Assembly: GCA_937919795.1 (NCBI GenBank)
Contig: CALFOA010000185.1
Location: forward strand, 1 to 5,006
Source of the DNA: an uncultured Neisseria sp.
GTDB lineage: Bacteria; Pseudomonadota; Gammaproteobacteria; Burkholderiales; Neisseriaceae
Direction of reading: 5' to 3'
DNA: 5,006 nt
Positions 1 through 4,951 of this stretch are shown here, one piece after another. The position numbers and the translations under genes are program-made. The notes beneath the pieces were generated by a model. The model saw only the letters and a program-made list of their open reading frames with translations, did no database searches and was not told the DNA's origin. Every line of letters starts with the position of its first letter. Within the stretch, counting starts at the first letter, position 1.

Positions 1-1
1 A

Positions 2-52
2 AGCTTGGCGTTTGTCGATGCGGTGCCGCTATCCAACAAAATGCCTGTCTGA
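2..52 (+). CDS. Possible 3' end of a plus-strand gene (partial)
   Basis: The reading frame starting at base 2 is open from the window edge to a TGA at 50-52 and encodes SLAFVDAVPLSNKMPV. Its third codon positions are GC-rich (about 10 of the first 14), as in the GC-richer genes of this window, and the other two plus frames are less biased. The stop lies inside the left arm of a DUS hairpin, where ATGCCTGTCTGA is read as Met-Pro-Val-stop. This is a common arrangement for DUS terminators at gene ends. It would make the gene convergent with the FrpD-like gene. Only 16 codons are visible, so no product can be named. A minus-strand reading of the same bases (LLDSGTASTNAKL) has similar third-position bias and cannot be excluded. 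Confidence 0.3.
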   Translation, partial: SLAFVDAVPLSNKMPV

Positions 53-81
53 AAAACCTTTTATACTTTTCAGACAGGCAT
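41..81. terminator. DUS inverted-repeat hairpin, bidirectional terminator
   Basis: There are perfect 15-bp arms at 41-55 and 67-81 around an 11-base loop. Each arm contains a full 12-base DUS (42-53 plus strand, 69-80 minus strand). The arms end in A/T runs, so either strand gives a stem followed by a partly U-rich tail (82-90 on the plus strand). It lies just past the FrpD-like stop codon and probably ends that transcript and any converging one. Paired DUS copies used as terminators are well known in Neisseria. Confidence 0.75.
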
Positions 82-89
82 TTGTATTT

Positions 90-827
90 TTAACTGGGCT
101 GATTCAATAGAAAACTGTCAATCAATTCTTCCAATTTACTTTGGTATTCCAAAACCAATTTTTGCATGTTTTGTTGATTCATATCTGCCTCAACTATACT
201 GGGATAATAGCTAATTGCCATTCCTTTAAAGCAACCAGAAACACTGAAACTGTATTTTCGTGGGCGCTCATCATTGTATTCAAAATGGATGATTACAGGA
301 TTTTCATTGTCTCTATAATAAAATTCCTTATAAACCTTTGGATCATTTGCCTTCTCCTCATAAGCTTCATAATCTTTATTGTAAGAATTTATTTGTTTTC
401 CAGATTTGGGCAACATAACATTTTTAAAACTTTGAACATTGATGGAGCAAGCCTCTCTGGAACGTATCAAAATATCATCCACATCCGCCAAACCGTCTTT
501 GAATTTTTTAATAAATTTATCTTTATTCTGCTCGTTAAACGGCTCTAAAGTCAGTTTCTCTCCCTCCCATTTGGGATGGACATAAATGCTAAACAGTTGA
601 ACAGGTTCTACCGTTTGCTCATCCGAAGGCCAACGAGTCGCAGAATCACGAGAAGTGCCGGCCAAATAACCATAGGGCACATTGAGCCTGGTACCATCCA
701 AATCAAACTTCAACGTTCGTTCGAAACCGGTTACCGGTATTTGATTACCCATAGCAGGCTCCCGCGAACATGAAGCCAGCGCCAGAATCGATAGTAACAA
801 CACACCTGCAAAAAACCGTTTCTTCAT
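90..827 (-). CDS. frpD: FrpD-like outer-membrane lipoprotein
   Basis: This 245-residue predicted lipoprotein has a Lys/Arg start (MKKR), a hydrophobic segment at about 5-18 and a lipobox LASC with Cys20 as the lipidated residue. Ser at +2 favours outer-membrane sorting. The mature part resembles my recollection of meningococcal FrpD (about 270 residues): a TGFE motif (33-36), FD..GT (41-46), PYGYLA (51-56), a DGL.DVDDI stretch (111-119), YEAYE (153-157), EFYY (168-171), and two cysteines (127 and 199) in matching contexts that could form a disulfide. FrpD is known to bind the N-terminal region of the RTX protein FrpC with high affinity. Here the upstream neighbour is a different kind of T1SS substrate, so the partner is inferred. 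The start is the only ATG next to the signal peptide, and its ribosome site (AGAGAA) is weak. Roughly the last two thirds of the gene are markedly AT-rich, about 33% GC against about 50% near the start. Homology is from memory, not from an alignment. Confidence 0.75.
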   Translation of the reverse strand: MKKRFFAGVLLLSILALASCSREPAMGNQIPVTGFERTLKFDLDGTRLNVPYGYLAGTSRDSATRWPSDEQTVEPVQLFSIYVHPKWEGEKLTLEPFNEQNKDKFIKKFKDGLADVDDILIRSREACSINVQSFKNVMLPKSGKQINSYNKDYEAYEEKANDPKVYKEFYYRDNENPVIIHFEYNDERPRKYSFSVSGCFKGMAISYYPSIVEADMNQQNMQKLVLEYQSKLEELIDSFLLNQPS

Positions 828-842
828 GTTTTCTCTACCCTA

Positions 843-883
843 ATGCCTGTCTGAAATCCATTATACTTTTTTCAGACAGGCAT
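843..883. repeat. DUS inverted-repeat hairpin upstream of the FrpD-like gene
   Basis: Perfect 14-bp arms at 843-856 and 870-883 contain a DUS on each strand (844-855 plus, 871-882 minus). The 13-base loop holds ATTATA, which reads TATAAT on the minus strand. The element is 41 bp long and closely resembles the 41-bp hairpin on the other side of the FrpD-like gene, including a shared TTATACTTTT run beside the right arm. It lies only 15 bases upstream of the start codon, so it would be in the promoter or leader of that gene and could also act as a back-up terminator for the RTX transcript. Confidence 0.8.
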
Positions 884-888
884 CTCTA
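860..888 (-). promoter_or_regulatory. Candidate promoter for the FrpD-like gene
   Basis: On the minus strand a perfect TATAAT (860-865) lies 17 bases from TAGAGA (883-888), which matches TTGACA at four of six positions. The start of transcription would be near 853, giving a leader of about 26 bases. The -10 sits in the loop of the DUS hairpin and the spacer is mostly the DUS arm itself. The -35 is mediocre, so this is a candidate only. It would explain how the gene is expressed despite the terminator after the RTX gene. Confidence 0.38.
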
Positions 889-898
889 TCTGTCTGAA
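887..898 (+). repeat. Degenerate DUS
   Basis: TATCTGTCTGAA differs from the 12-base DUS at two positions (bases 2 and 3). It follows directly after the full hairpin pair and may be a decayed third copy or chance. Confidence 0.4.
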
Positions 899-920
899 AA
901 TCCTGCGATACCGTATCCAA

Positions 921-987
921 TAAAAAAGCGGCAACCATCTTCCCGGCCTGTATTTAATAACAAACCGGAAACAGATAGTTGCCGCTT
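921..987 (-). terminator. Rho-independent terminator of the RTX gene
   Basis: A 10-bp perfect outer stem pairs 926-935 with 978-987 (AAGCGGCAAC/GTTGCCGCTT). It continues after one mismatch through four more pairs (937-940 with 973-976) and an inner CCGG pairing (943-946 with 965-968). Read on the minus strand, the stem is followed by six T residues (complement of 922-927). It begins 22 bases after the RTX stop codon. This is the strongest intrinsic terminator in the window and separates the RTX transcript from the FrpD-like gene. Confidence 0.85.
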
Positions 988-1009
988 ATTTAAAATAACT
1001 TGATGCCGC

Positions 1010-2698
1010 TTATCCAATCACCTGCTGCGTCTTCAACACATCTTCCAGCGTCAGGCCGGATTCGATGTTTTGAAAGGTAATGCTGTTGTTGTAAGTCTGA
1101 CCGTCTTTCTCGCCGGTGAAGGTGAGCTTATGCGCCGCATCGTTCCAAGAGGCATTGTTGCTGCTCAGTGCATCGGTGAACACCAAGCGGTCGAGGTTCA
1201 TATCGAAATCGGTGATCACATCATGACCGCTGTTGCTGTTGGTCACGAACACCAATTTATCCGCACCGGTGCCGCTGATCAGGGTGTCGTTACCGGCGCC
1301 GCCGATTAAGATGTCGCTGCCCGCTTCGCCACGCAAGATGTCGTTGCCGCCGTTGTCGCTGTTGTCCAGCAGTTTCTGCCAGTTTTCGACGATAAAGCTG
1401 CGCACCGCATCGTCGCTGCTATTACCGAGCTTTTGCGCCACATACAGCCGCAAAGCCTGATAAGCATCGCTGCCGTCGCCGGCGGTAAAGTTCAGGCCTG
1501 CCGTGCTCAGGTTGTCGCCAAACAGAATATCGTGGCCGTTGTTGCCTTCCAACACATCGTGGGTGGCCTTCACGGTATAAACCAATTTATCTTCGCCGAT
1601 GCCGATTGTGCCGCTGTTGCGGGTGTCGCCGATCAGCACGTCATTCACCAAACTGCCTTGCAGTTCGTTGTTCTGACCGTCGGCATTGTTAGCCGCTTGC
1701 AGGCTTTCGGTATAAGCGTTGCCGCCGGTGTTATTAACGCGGATAGAGAGCACCGAATCGTCGCTGTCGGTACCGTTGCTAACCTGATAAGTGATATCGG
1801 GGATACGGCCGGTGTATTGCGGATTGGTCAGACTCAGGGTATAGCCGCCGTTGTAATCAATGCGGATGCTGCCGATGCCGTCGATTGCCAGCGTTTCGCC
1901 CGCTTCGGCGGTTTGGCCGTTGATGCTGAAACTCATCACACCGGGGATTTTGCCGCCTTTTTCCAGATAATAATGTCCCAACACATTGCCGCTCAAGCCG
2001 TTGGCACCTTGATGAACCGAATCGTTTTCATCCTGATCAATCACCACCGCGCCGCCGCCGTATTGCTGGCCGACGCTGATGCTGTAAACATCTTTACCGC
2101 TGTTGCCGTCGGCATCGGTCGATTTCAGCGTAATCTTATGCTGGCCGGCGTCCAAGTCTTTCAGGGTTAAGGTGAAATTTCCGTCGGCATCAATATTGTC
2201 GACTTGATAAGTTTCACGATCCAGCTGCACCCGCACCTGCGTGCTGCCCGGCTCCACTTGGCCGCGGATTTCGACATCACGCGAATAGCTGTGCCAATTG
2301 CCCGCCGCATCGGCTTTCATCACCTCGTTTTCAGAAACAATCTGCATGTTCTGGTTATTACCGTCTACTGTACCGCTGATACGGGTAAGTGTCACATTGC
2401 CCGAAGTGCCGGTCGCCTGTAGTTCAAAACGCACATCACCGCTCATTTCGGTGATGCCGTAAGCGGTAAACGTACCGTCTGCGTTAATCTGGCTTTTATC
2501 CACCGTGGTTAAATATTCGCGAACCGCTATACCGCCGTTCTCCTCCTTAGCGGTGCGGTAAGTATAAATCTGCACCTTGCTGCTGGCCGGATCAACCTGC
2601 CCGTGAAAAGTCAGCGACTGCTTATCGGTGCTAAACGCTCCTTCCGCCGCTTTACGGCTGTCGTAGCCGTTTACCTCAAACCATTGTGTAACGCTCAT
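1010..2698 (-). CDS. Small T1SS-secreted RTX protein with Ig-like repeats (adhesin-like)
   Basis: The product is 562 residues, acidic, and has no cysteine. Two Ig-like repeats come first (about 27-110 and 140-210), each opening with a GQV(D/E)P motif (33-37 and 146-150) and carrying a ADGxFT strand (73-78, 171-176). A VCBS/cadherin-like domain follows (about 216-322) with GGYTLSL and a TYQVSNGTDSDD stretch. The C-terminus is of the LapA/BapA type: RTX-like motifs near 348-395, a helical insert (about 411-446), four in-register RTX nonapeptides at 449-484 (NGGNDILRG, EAGSDILIG, GAGNDTLIS, GTGADKLVF), then DVITDFDMNLDRLVF and a hydrophobic-rich tail. Such C-termini target proteins to type I secretion and fold on binding calcium outside the cell. 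There is no Sec signal peptide, no catalytic domain I recognise, no FrpC self-processing module and no LapA-type retention module. It could be a compact adhesin or matrix protein, or a reduced form of a giant one. The ATG at 2698 is chosen because AGAGG lies 7 bases upstream. A TTG two codons earlier (2704) would sit 1 base from that site. Confidence 0.85.
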   Translation of the reverse strand: MSVTQWFEVNGYDSRKAAEGAFSTDKQSLTFHGQVDPASSKVQIYTYRTAKEENGGIAVREYLTTVDKSQINADGTFTAYGITEMSGDVRFELQATGTSGNVTLTRISGTVDGNNQNMQIVSENEVMKADAAGNWHSYSRDVEIRGQVEPGSTQVRVQLDRETYQVDNIDADGNFTLTLKDLDAGQHKITLKSTDADGNSGKDVYSISVGQQYGGGAVVIDQDENDSVHQGANGLSGNVLGHYYLEKGGKIPGVMSFSINGQTAEAGETLAIDGIGSIRIDYNGGYTLSLTNPQYTGRIPDITYQVSNGTDSDDSVLSIRVNNTGGNAYTESLQAANNADGQNNELQGSLVNDVLIGDTRNSGTIGIGEDKLVYTVKATHDVLEGNNGHDILFGDNLSTAGLNFTAGDGSDAYQALRLYVAQKLGNSSDDAVRSFIVENWQKLLDNSDNGGNDILRGEAGSDILIGGAGNDTLISGTGADKLVFVTNSNSGHDVITDFDMNLDRLVFTDALSSNNASWNDAAHKLTFTGEKDGQTYNNSITFQNIESGLTLEDVLKTQQVIG

Positions 2699-2791
2699 AA
2701 TCAAACCTCTCTGTCGATCAAACAGCCCGCCCGGTTTAACGGATCAGGCCTTATGACTTAAATATTGTTATAACCGACCCGGCTAAAATCA

Positions 2792-2803
2792 TGCCTGTCT
2801 GAA
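2792..2803 (+). repeat. Single DUS
   Basis: A perfect TGCCTGTCTGAA, unpaired, lies in the leader between the proposed RTX promoter and its start codon. No reverse copy lies close enough to form a hairpin. Confidence 0.85.
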
Positions 2804-2862
2804 ACCCAACTGCTTTTCTTTTGGCATGTTTCCAGCTGAATCGCTGTAATTAATGCCGTTTG

Positions 2863-2891
2863 ATTATAGCAAACGAATAAAGTTAGCTAAA
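2863..2891 (-). promoter_or_regulatory. Candidate promoter for the RTX gene (extended -10)
   Basis: The minus strand carries TGCTATAAT (2863-2871), a perfect -10 with the TGn extension. The -35 position (TTTAGC, 2886-2891, 17-base spacing) matches only three of six bases, which an extended -10 can tolerate. A-rich and T-rich DNA from 2890 to 2960 could act as an UP element. Transcription would start near 2856, giving a leader of roughly 158 bases. A 6-bp inverted repeat CGTTTG/CAAACG (2857-2862, 2870-2875) flanks the -10 and may be an operator. Confidence 0.55.
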
Positions 2892-2970
2892 GAAAACTTT
2901 TTGCCATTTATTACACAAATAAATTATTTTTTATCAAACTATATCAATAAAAACCTATTAACTAGCAGAT

Positions 2971-3006
2971 AAATGCCTGTCTGAAAGATTTTTCAGACAG
3001 GCATTT
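2971..3006. terminator. DUS inverted-repeat hairpin
   Basis: Perfect 16-bp arms (2971-2986 and 2991-3006) enclose a 4-base loop, GATT. This is the tightest hairpin in the window. Each arm contains a full DUS (2974-2985 plus strand, 2992-3003 minus strand). There is only a short T tract on either side. It lies between the RTX promoter region and the unassigned stretch before tRNA-Leu, so it may mark the end of a gene now lost. Confidence 0.65.
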
Positions 3007-3174
3007 TAACGTTTTAATCATCGCCCACTCACAAACAAGAGAAAAACAAAAGGGAGGCGTAAACTAACTAAAACGAAGCTCAAAGATGACCAAGCATTTA
3101 CCGATAGACTGCAATTTGTCTTTACCGTGGCTTGAATCTTGCTGGGTGATATGAAGTTGTATCAATAAGTGAGA
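3007..3174. other. Unassigned stretch, possible decayed gene
   Basis: Nothing here can be called a gene. On the plus strand a frame beginning near 3013 stays open for more than 30 codons (…LKDDQAFTDRLQFVFTVA), is broken by a TGA, then continues as ILLGDMKLYQ before another stop. A ribosome-site-like GGGAGG at 3052-3057 has no start codon at a useful distance. The pattern would fit a remnant of a gene or insertion sequence, but I cannot place it in a family and chance is possible. Confidence 0.25.
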
Positions 3175-3177
3175 CAT

Positions 3178-3207
3178 AAAAAAACAACCCGTTGCCAGGG
3201 CTGTTTT
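3178..3207 (-). terminator. Terminator of tRNA-Leu
   Basis: On the minus strand AACAGCCC pairs with GGGTTGTT (3198-3205 with 3183-3190, one G-U pair) around a 7-base loop. The stem is followed directly by a run of T residues (complement of 3178-3184). It begins about 10 bases after the CCA end of the tRNA and is a standard intrinsic terminator. Confidence 0.85.
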
Positions 3208-3214
3208 CTCAATG

Positions 3215-3299
3215 TGGTGCGGACGGAGAGACTCGAACTCTCACACCTCTCGGCGCCAGAACCTAAATCTGGTGCGTCTACCAATTTCGCCACGTCCGC
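3215..3299 (-). tRNA. tRNA-Leu (anticodon UAG)
   Basis: An 85-base class II tRNA including an encoded CCA (complement of 3215-3217). The acceptor stem is GCGGACG/CGTCCGC. The anticodon arm is CCAGA-TTTAGGT-TCTGG with anticodon TAG (complement of 3263-3265), which reads CUN leucine codons. A long variable arm (GCCGAGAGGTGT region) and the T-arm GAGAGTTCGAGTCTCTC are typical of tRNA-Leu. It is transcribed away from the GAF-ribA unit and toward the RTX locus. Confidence 0.96.
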
Positions 3300-3314
3300 G
3301 TTAAGAGAAACAGG

Positions 3315-3320
3315 ATTATA
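3315..3320 (-). promoter_or_regulatory. -10 element of the tRNA-Leu promoter
   Basis: The minus strand has a perfect TATAAT 15 bases before the mature tRNA, which would place the transcript start near 3308. No good -35 hexamer is found at 16-18 bases, so the upstream half of the promoter is undefined. Confidence 0.5.
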
Positions 3321-3370
3321 CGCAAAAACGGCATAAAATCATAGTATCCCGTGTTTTATTCAAAAAAGCA

Positions 3371-3382
3371 TTCAGACAGGCA
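3371..3382 (-). repeat. Single DUS
   Basis: A perfect TTCAGACAGGCA (the DUS read on the minus strand), unpaired, lies in the divergent gap between tRNA-Leu and the GAF-domain gene. It abuts a TTGAAA that could be a -35. Confidence 0.85.
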
Positions 3383-3412
3383 TTGAAAAACAGCCGAATC
3401 AGGCAATATTAA
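3383..3412 (+). promoter_or_regulatory. Weak candidate promoter for the GAF-ribA unit
   Basis: TTGAAA (3383-3388, five of six) is followed after 18 bases by TATTAA (3407-3412, four of six). It would give a leader of about 115 bases containing a 7-bp inverted repeat, CAGAGTT/AACTCTG (3447-3453, 3466-3472). This is the best of several poor candidates in this gap. I see no FMN-riboswitch-like structure here. Confidence 0.25.
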
Positions 3413-3535
3413 GCAGTTATAAACAATACCCTATGACAATCTCAACCAGAGTTCACCAATATAGCAACTCTGTTAAAGATTCACACACCGCGTACCCAGC
3501 CGGTGTATTCATCATACGAAAGCATTTTCTACACC

Positions 3536-4198
3536 ATGTCTCTCGATTTAATTCATGATTATCTCAACACCCAAGGCTTGCGGATTAATCCGGACGAGGT
3601 TCGAATATCCCAGTTGGCTTTGCAGGCAGTGATCGAACGCGGCCAAGCTGCGATAGAACGTTCTGTTTTGTGGTACAGCCAAGACGATATGCAGCTGGAT
3701 CAACATTTAGAAAATAATGAAGACAACGATGCCTGCCTGAAACAAATCTTCATGGCGCTGGATTCGGCTTGTGAGCGCACCCGCCCACAAAGCGCGGCGG
3801 TATATTTGAAACCTGCCGAACCAGTGAGCTTGGTGCGTTTATCGCAACAAGGTAGCGCGATTGAAGCGTTGTTACCGTTGGATGAAACCACCGCCGTTCG
3901 CCATCTGGCCAGCCGCAGCGCGCAAACCGGTTGGCTCAATCAAGCCGATGATGTGGCGTATTGGCTGTCGCTGGATGAAATGCAGGGCGAACACAATCTG
4001 CGCGCGGGCAGCCAGATTTCGTTGCCTATACATCTCAGCAACGGCCAGGTGCTGGGCGTGGTGCACGCCGAGTATCCGCAGGCGAATGCTATTGATGAGG
4101 CGGCGCTGGCCGAATGGGTAGCGCTCGCTTTGGTGCTGATTGAACCCTTGCGTACATTGGCCGGGATTACCGATGCCGATGAAGAGAAAGAACATTAA
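3536..4198 (+). CDS. GAF-domain protein encoded directly before ribA
   Basis: The product is 220 residues, soluble, with no signal peptide or membrane segment. The N-terminal 60 or so residues look helical and charged. A GAF-like domain follows (about 66-205), best seen at SAAVYLK (86-92), the ISLPIHLSNGQVLGVVHAEY strand pair (161-180) and the helix AALAEWVALALVLIEPL (189-205). GAF domains bind small ligands or act as dimerising sensors, and no output domain is attached here. The ligand cannot be told. The start is placed at ATG 3536. A GTG at 3503 would add 11 residues but has no ribosome site, and the ATG has only a distant GAAAG. Codon 66 onward contains a one-base DUS variant (3730-3741). 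The stop is 3 bases from the ribA start, so the two are probably cotranscribed and perhaps translationally coupled, which suggests but does not prove a link to riboflavin supply. Confidence 0.7.
   Translation: MSLDLIHDYLNTQGLRINPDEVRISQLALQAVIERGQAAIERSVLWYSQDDMQLDQHLENNEDNDACLKQIFMALDSACERTRPQSAAVYLKPAEPVSLVRLSQQGSAIEALLPLDETTAVRHLASRSAQTGWLNQADDVAYWLSLDEMQGEHNLRAGSQISLPIHLSNGQVLGVVHAEYPQANAIDEAALAEWVALALVLIEPLRTLAGITDADEEKEH
3730..3741 (+). repeat. One-mismatch DUS inside the GAF-domain gene
   Basis: TGCCTGCCTGAA differs from the perfect DUS by T to C at base 7. It lies within coding sequence, where it reads as the end of Asp, then Ala-Cys-Leu-Lys. The same variant recurs at 4827-4838. Confidence 0.6.
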
Positions 4199-4201
4199 AG
4201 C

Positions 4202-4786
4202 ATGACTGAATTAAAATTTATCGCTTCCTGCCGTTTGCCGACCGAATGGGGCGTTTTTAGTTTACACGGCTTTGAAGAAGCCAGCGGCCAAGAGCATGTG
4301 GCGCTGGTGATGGGCGATATTGCCGACGGCGAGCCGGTGCTGGCGCGTATCCATTCCGAATGTTTAACCGGCGATGCGCTGTTTTCGCAAAAATGCGACT
4401 GCGGCCCGCAATTACAGGCGGCTATGCAGGCGGTGAATCAAGCAGAGCGCGGTATGATACTTTATCTGCGTCAAGAAGGCCGCGGCATCGGTTTGATTAA
4501 CAAAATCCGTGCTTATCAGCTGCAAGATCAGGGCTTGGATACGGTAGAAGCCAATCTGGCGCTCGGCCTGCCGGTGGATGCGCGCGATTTTACGCTGGCG
4601 CAAGCTATGCTTCAGCATTTCGGCGTCAAACAAGTGCGGCTGCTAACCAACAACCCTGAAAAAGTCGAAACACTGCGGCTCAACGGCATCGACGTGGTCG
4701 AACGCGTGCCCTTGCAGGTAGGCGAAAATATTGAAAACGAGCATTATCTGCAAACCAAAGCCAACAAGCTTGGCCATTTTCTATGA
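4202..4786 (+). CDS. ribA: GTP cyclohydrolase II (riboflavin synthesis)
   Basis: RibA is the cytoplasmic zinc enzyme that opens GTP to 2,5-diamino-6-ribosylamino-4(3H)-pyrimidinone 5'-phosphate, formate and pyrophosphate, the first step of riboflavin synthesis. The 194 residues match the usual length of the stand-alone enzyme (196 in E. coli). The zinc cysteines are at 54, 65 and 67 in HSECLTGD and KCDCGPQL, the same numbering as in E. coli. The GTP and catalytic elements are all present: RQEGRGIGL (90-98), Tyr105, Asp126 and Arg128 in LPVDARDF, and LTNNPEKV (148-155). No residue I know to be essential is missing. It is a single-domain RibA, not a RibBA fusion. The ATG follows the GAF gene stop by 3 bases. 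The ribosome site is a loose GAGAAAG/TAAAG overlapping the upstream gene end. Confidence 0.97.
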   Translation: MTELKFIASCRLPTEWGVFSLHGFEEASGQEHVALVMGDIADGEPVLARIHSECLTGDALFSQKCDCGPQLQAAMQAVNQAERGMILYLRQEGRGIGLINKIRAYQLQDQGLDTVEANLALGLPVDARDFTLAQAMLQHFGVKQVRLLTNNPEKVETLRLNGIDVVERVPLQVGENIENEHYLQTKANKLGHFL

Positions 4787-4804
4787 TGCTTTATATATGA
4801 CTAG

Positions 4805-4840
4805 TTTTCAGACAGGCATTATAGAATGCCTGCCTGAAAA
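4805..4840 (+). terminator. Imperfect DUS hairpin, probable ribA terminator
   Basis: Sixteen-base arms (4805-4820, 4825-4840) enclose a 4-base loop, with one mismatch. The left arm has a perfect DUS (4807-4818, minus orientation) and the right arm the T-to-C variant (4827-4838). It lies 18 bases after the ribA stop. The following T tract (CTTTTAT) is modest. Confidence 0.65.
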
Positions 4841-4901
4841 ACTTTTATCATTCATCAACAATCACTTGGCAAAATTCCGCATTTATTTATTGCAACAACA
4901 C

Positions 4902-4930
4902 TTGCCAGCGCACTCGAAATCTGGTTTAAT
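4902..4930 (+). promoter_or_regulatory. Promoter of tRNA-Val
   Basis: TTGCCA (4902-4907, five of six) and TTTAAT (4925-4930, five of six) are separated by exactly 17 bases, and the -10 has a TGG extension (4922-4924). Transcription would start near 4937, about 15 bases before the tRNA. This is the best sigma-70 promoter match in the window. Confidence 0.75.
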
Positions 4931-4951
4931 TCGGCTTCTGTCAAGCGACAA

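Larger units (their letters stand above)
2699..3006. other. Non-coding upstream region of the RTX gene
   Basis: About 308 bases with no supportable ORF. From left to right it holds the RTX ribosome-binding site (AGAGG at 2706-2710, complement strand), a GC-rich leader part, a single DUS, the extended -10 promoter, an AT-rich block with a 13-bp palindrome AAATAAATTATTT at 2917-2929, and a DUS hairpin at its right end. The palindrome is vaguely like a Fur-type site but matches poorly in detail. Confidence 0.6.

Noticed and set aside
141..548. Plus-strand open frame with hydrophobic stretches, antisense to the FrpD-like gene
   Set aside because: There is no ribosome site, and the hydrophobic segments arise from the AT-rich complement. 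The minus-strand frame has a lipobox and a family match.
1433..2170. Long plus-strand open frame (about 245 codons) antisense to the RTX gene
   Set aside because: It is a shadow of the GC-biased coding strand. The low-complexity Ala/Val/Ile composition has no domain sense, and the minus-strand frame has clear domains.
2640..2650. LapG-type di-alanine cleavage site at residues 17-18 (KAAEG)
   Set aside because: It lacks the TAAG context and the preceding retention module, so two alanines alone are not evidence.
1010..2698. FrpC-type self-processing (Asp-Pro autocleavage) module
   Set aside because: The only Asp-Pro is at residues 36-37, in an Ig-like repeat, with none of the surrounding module.
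2699..2704. TTG start two codons before the chosen ATG of the RTX gene
   Set aside because: It lies 1 base from the AGAGG ribosome site, too close for initiation. The ATG at 2698 has ideal 7-base spacing.
3086..3154. 22-codon frame starting MTKHLP
   Set aside because: It is very short, the nearest ribosome-like GGGAGG is about 28 bases away, and it resembles nothing known to me.
3503..3535. GTG start extending the GAF protein by 11 residues
   Set aside because: There is no purine-rich ribosome site before it, and the added residues do not continue the domain. It cannot be fully excluded because the ATG site is also weak.
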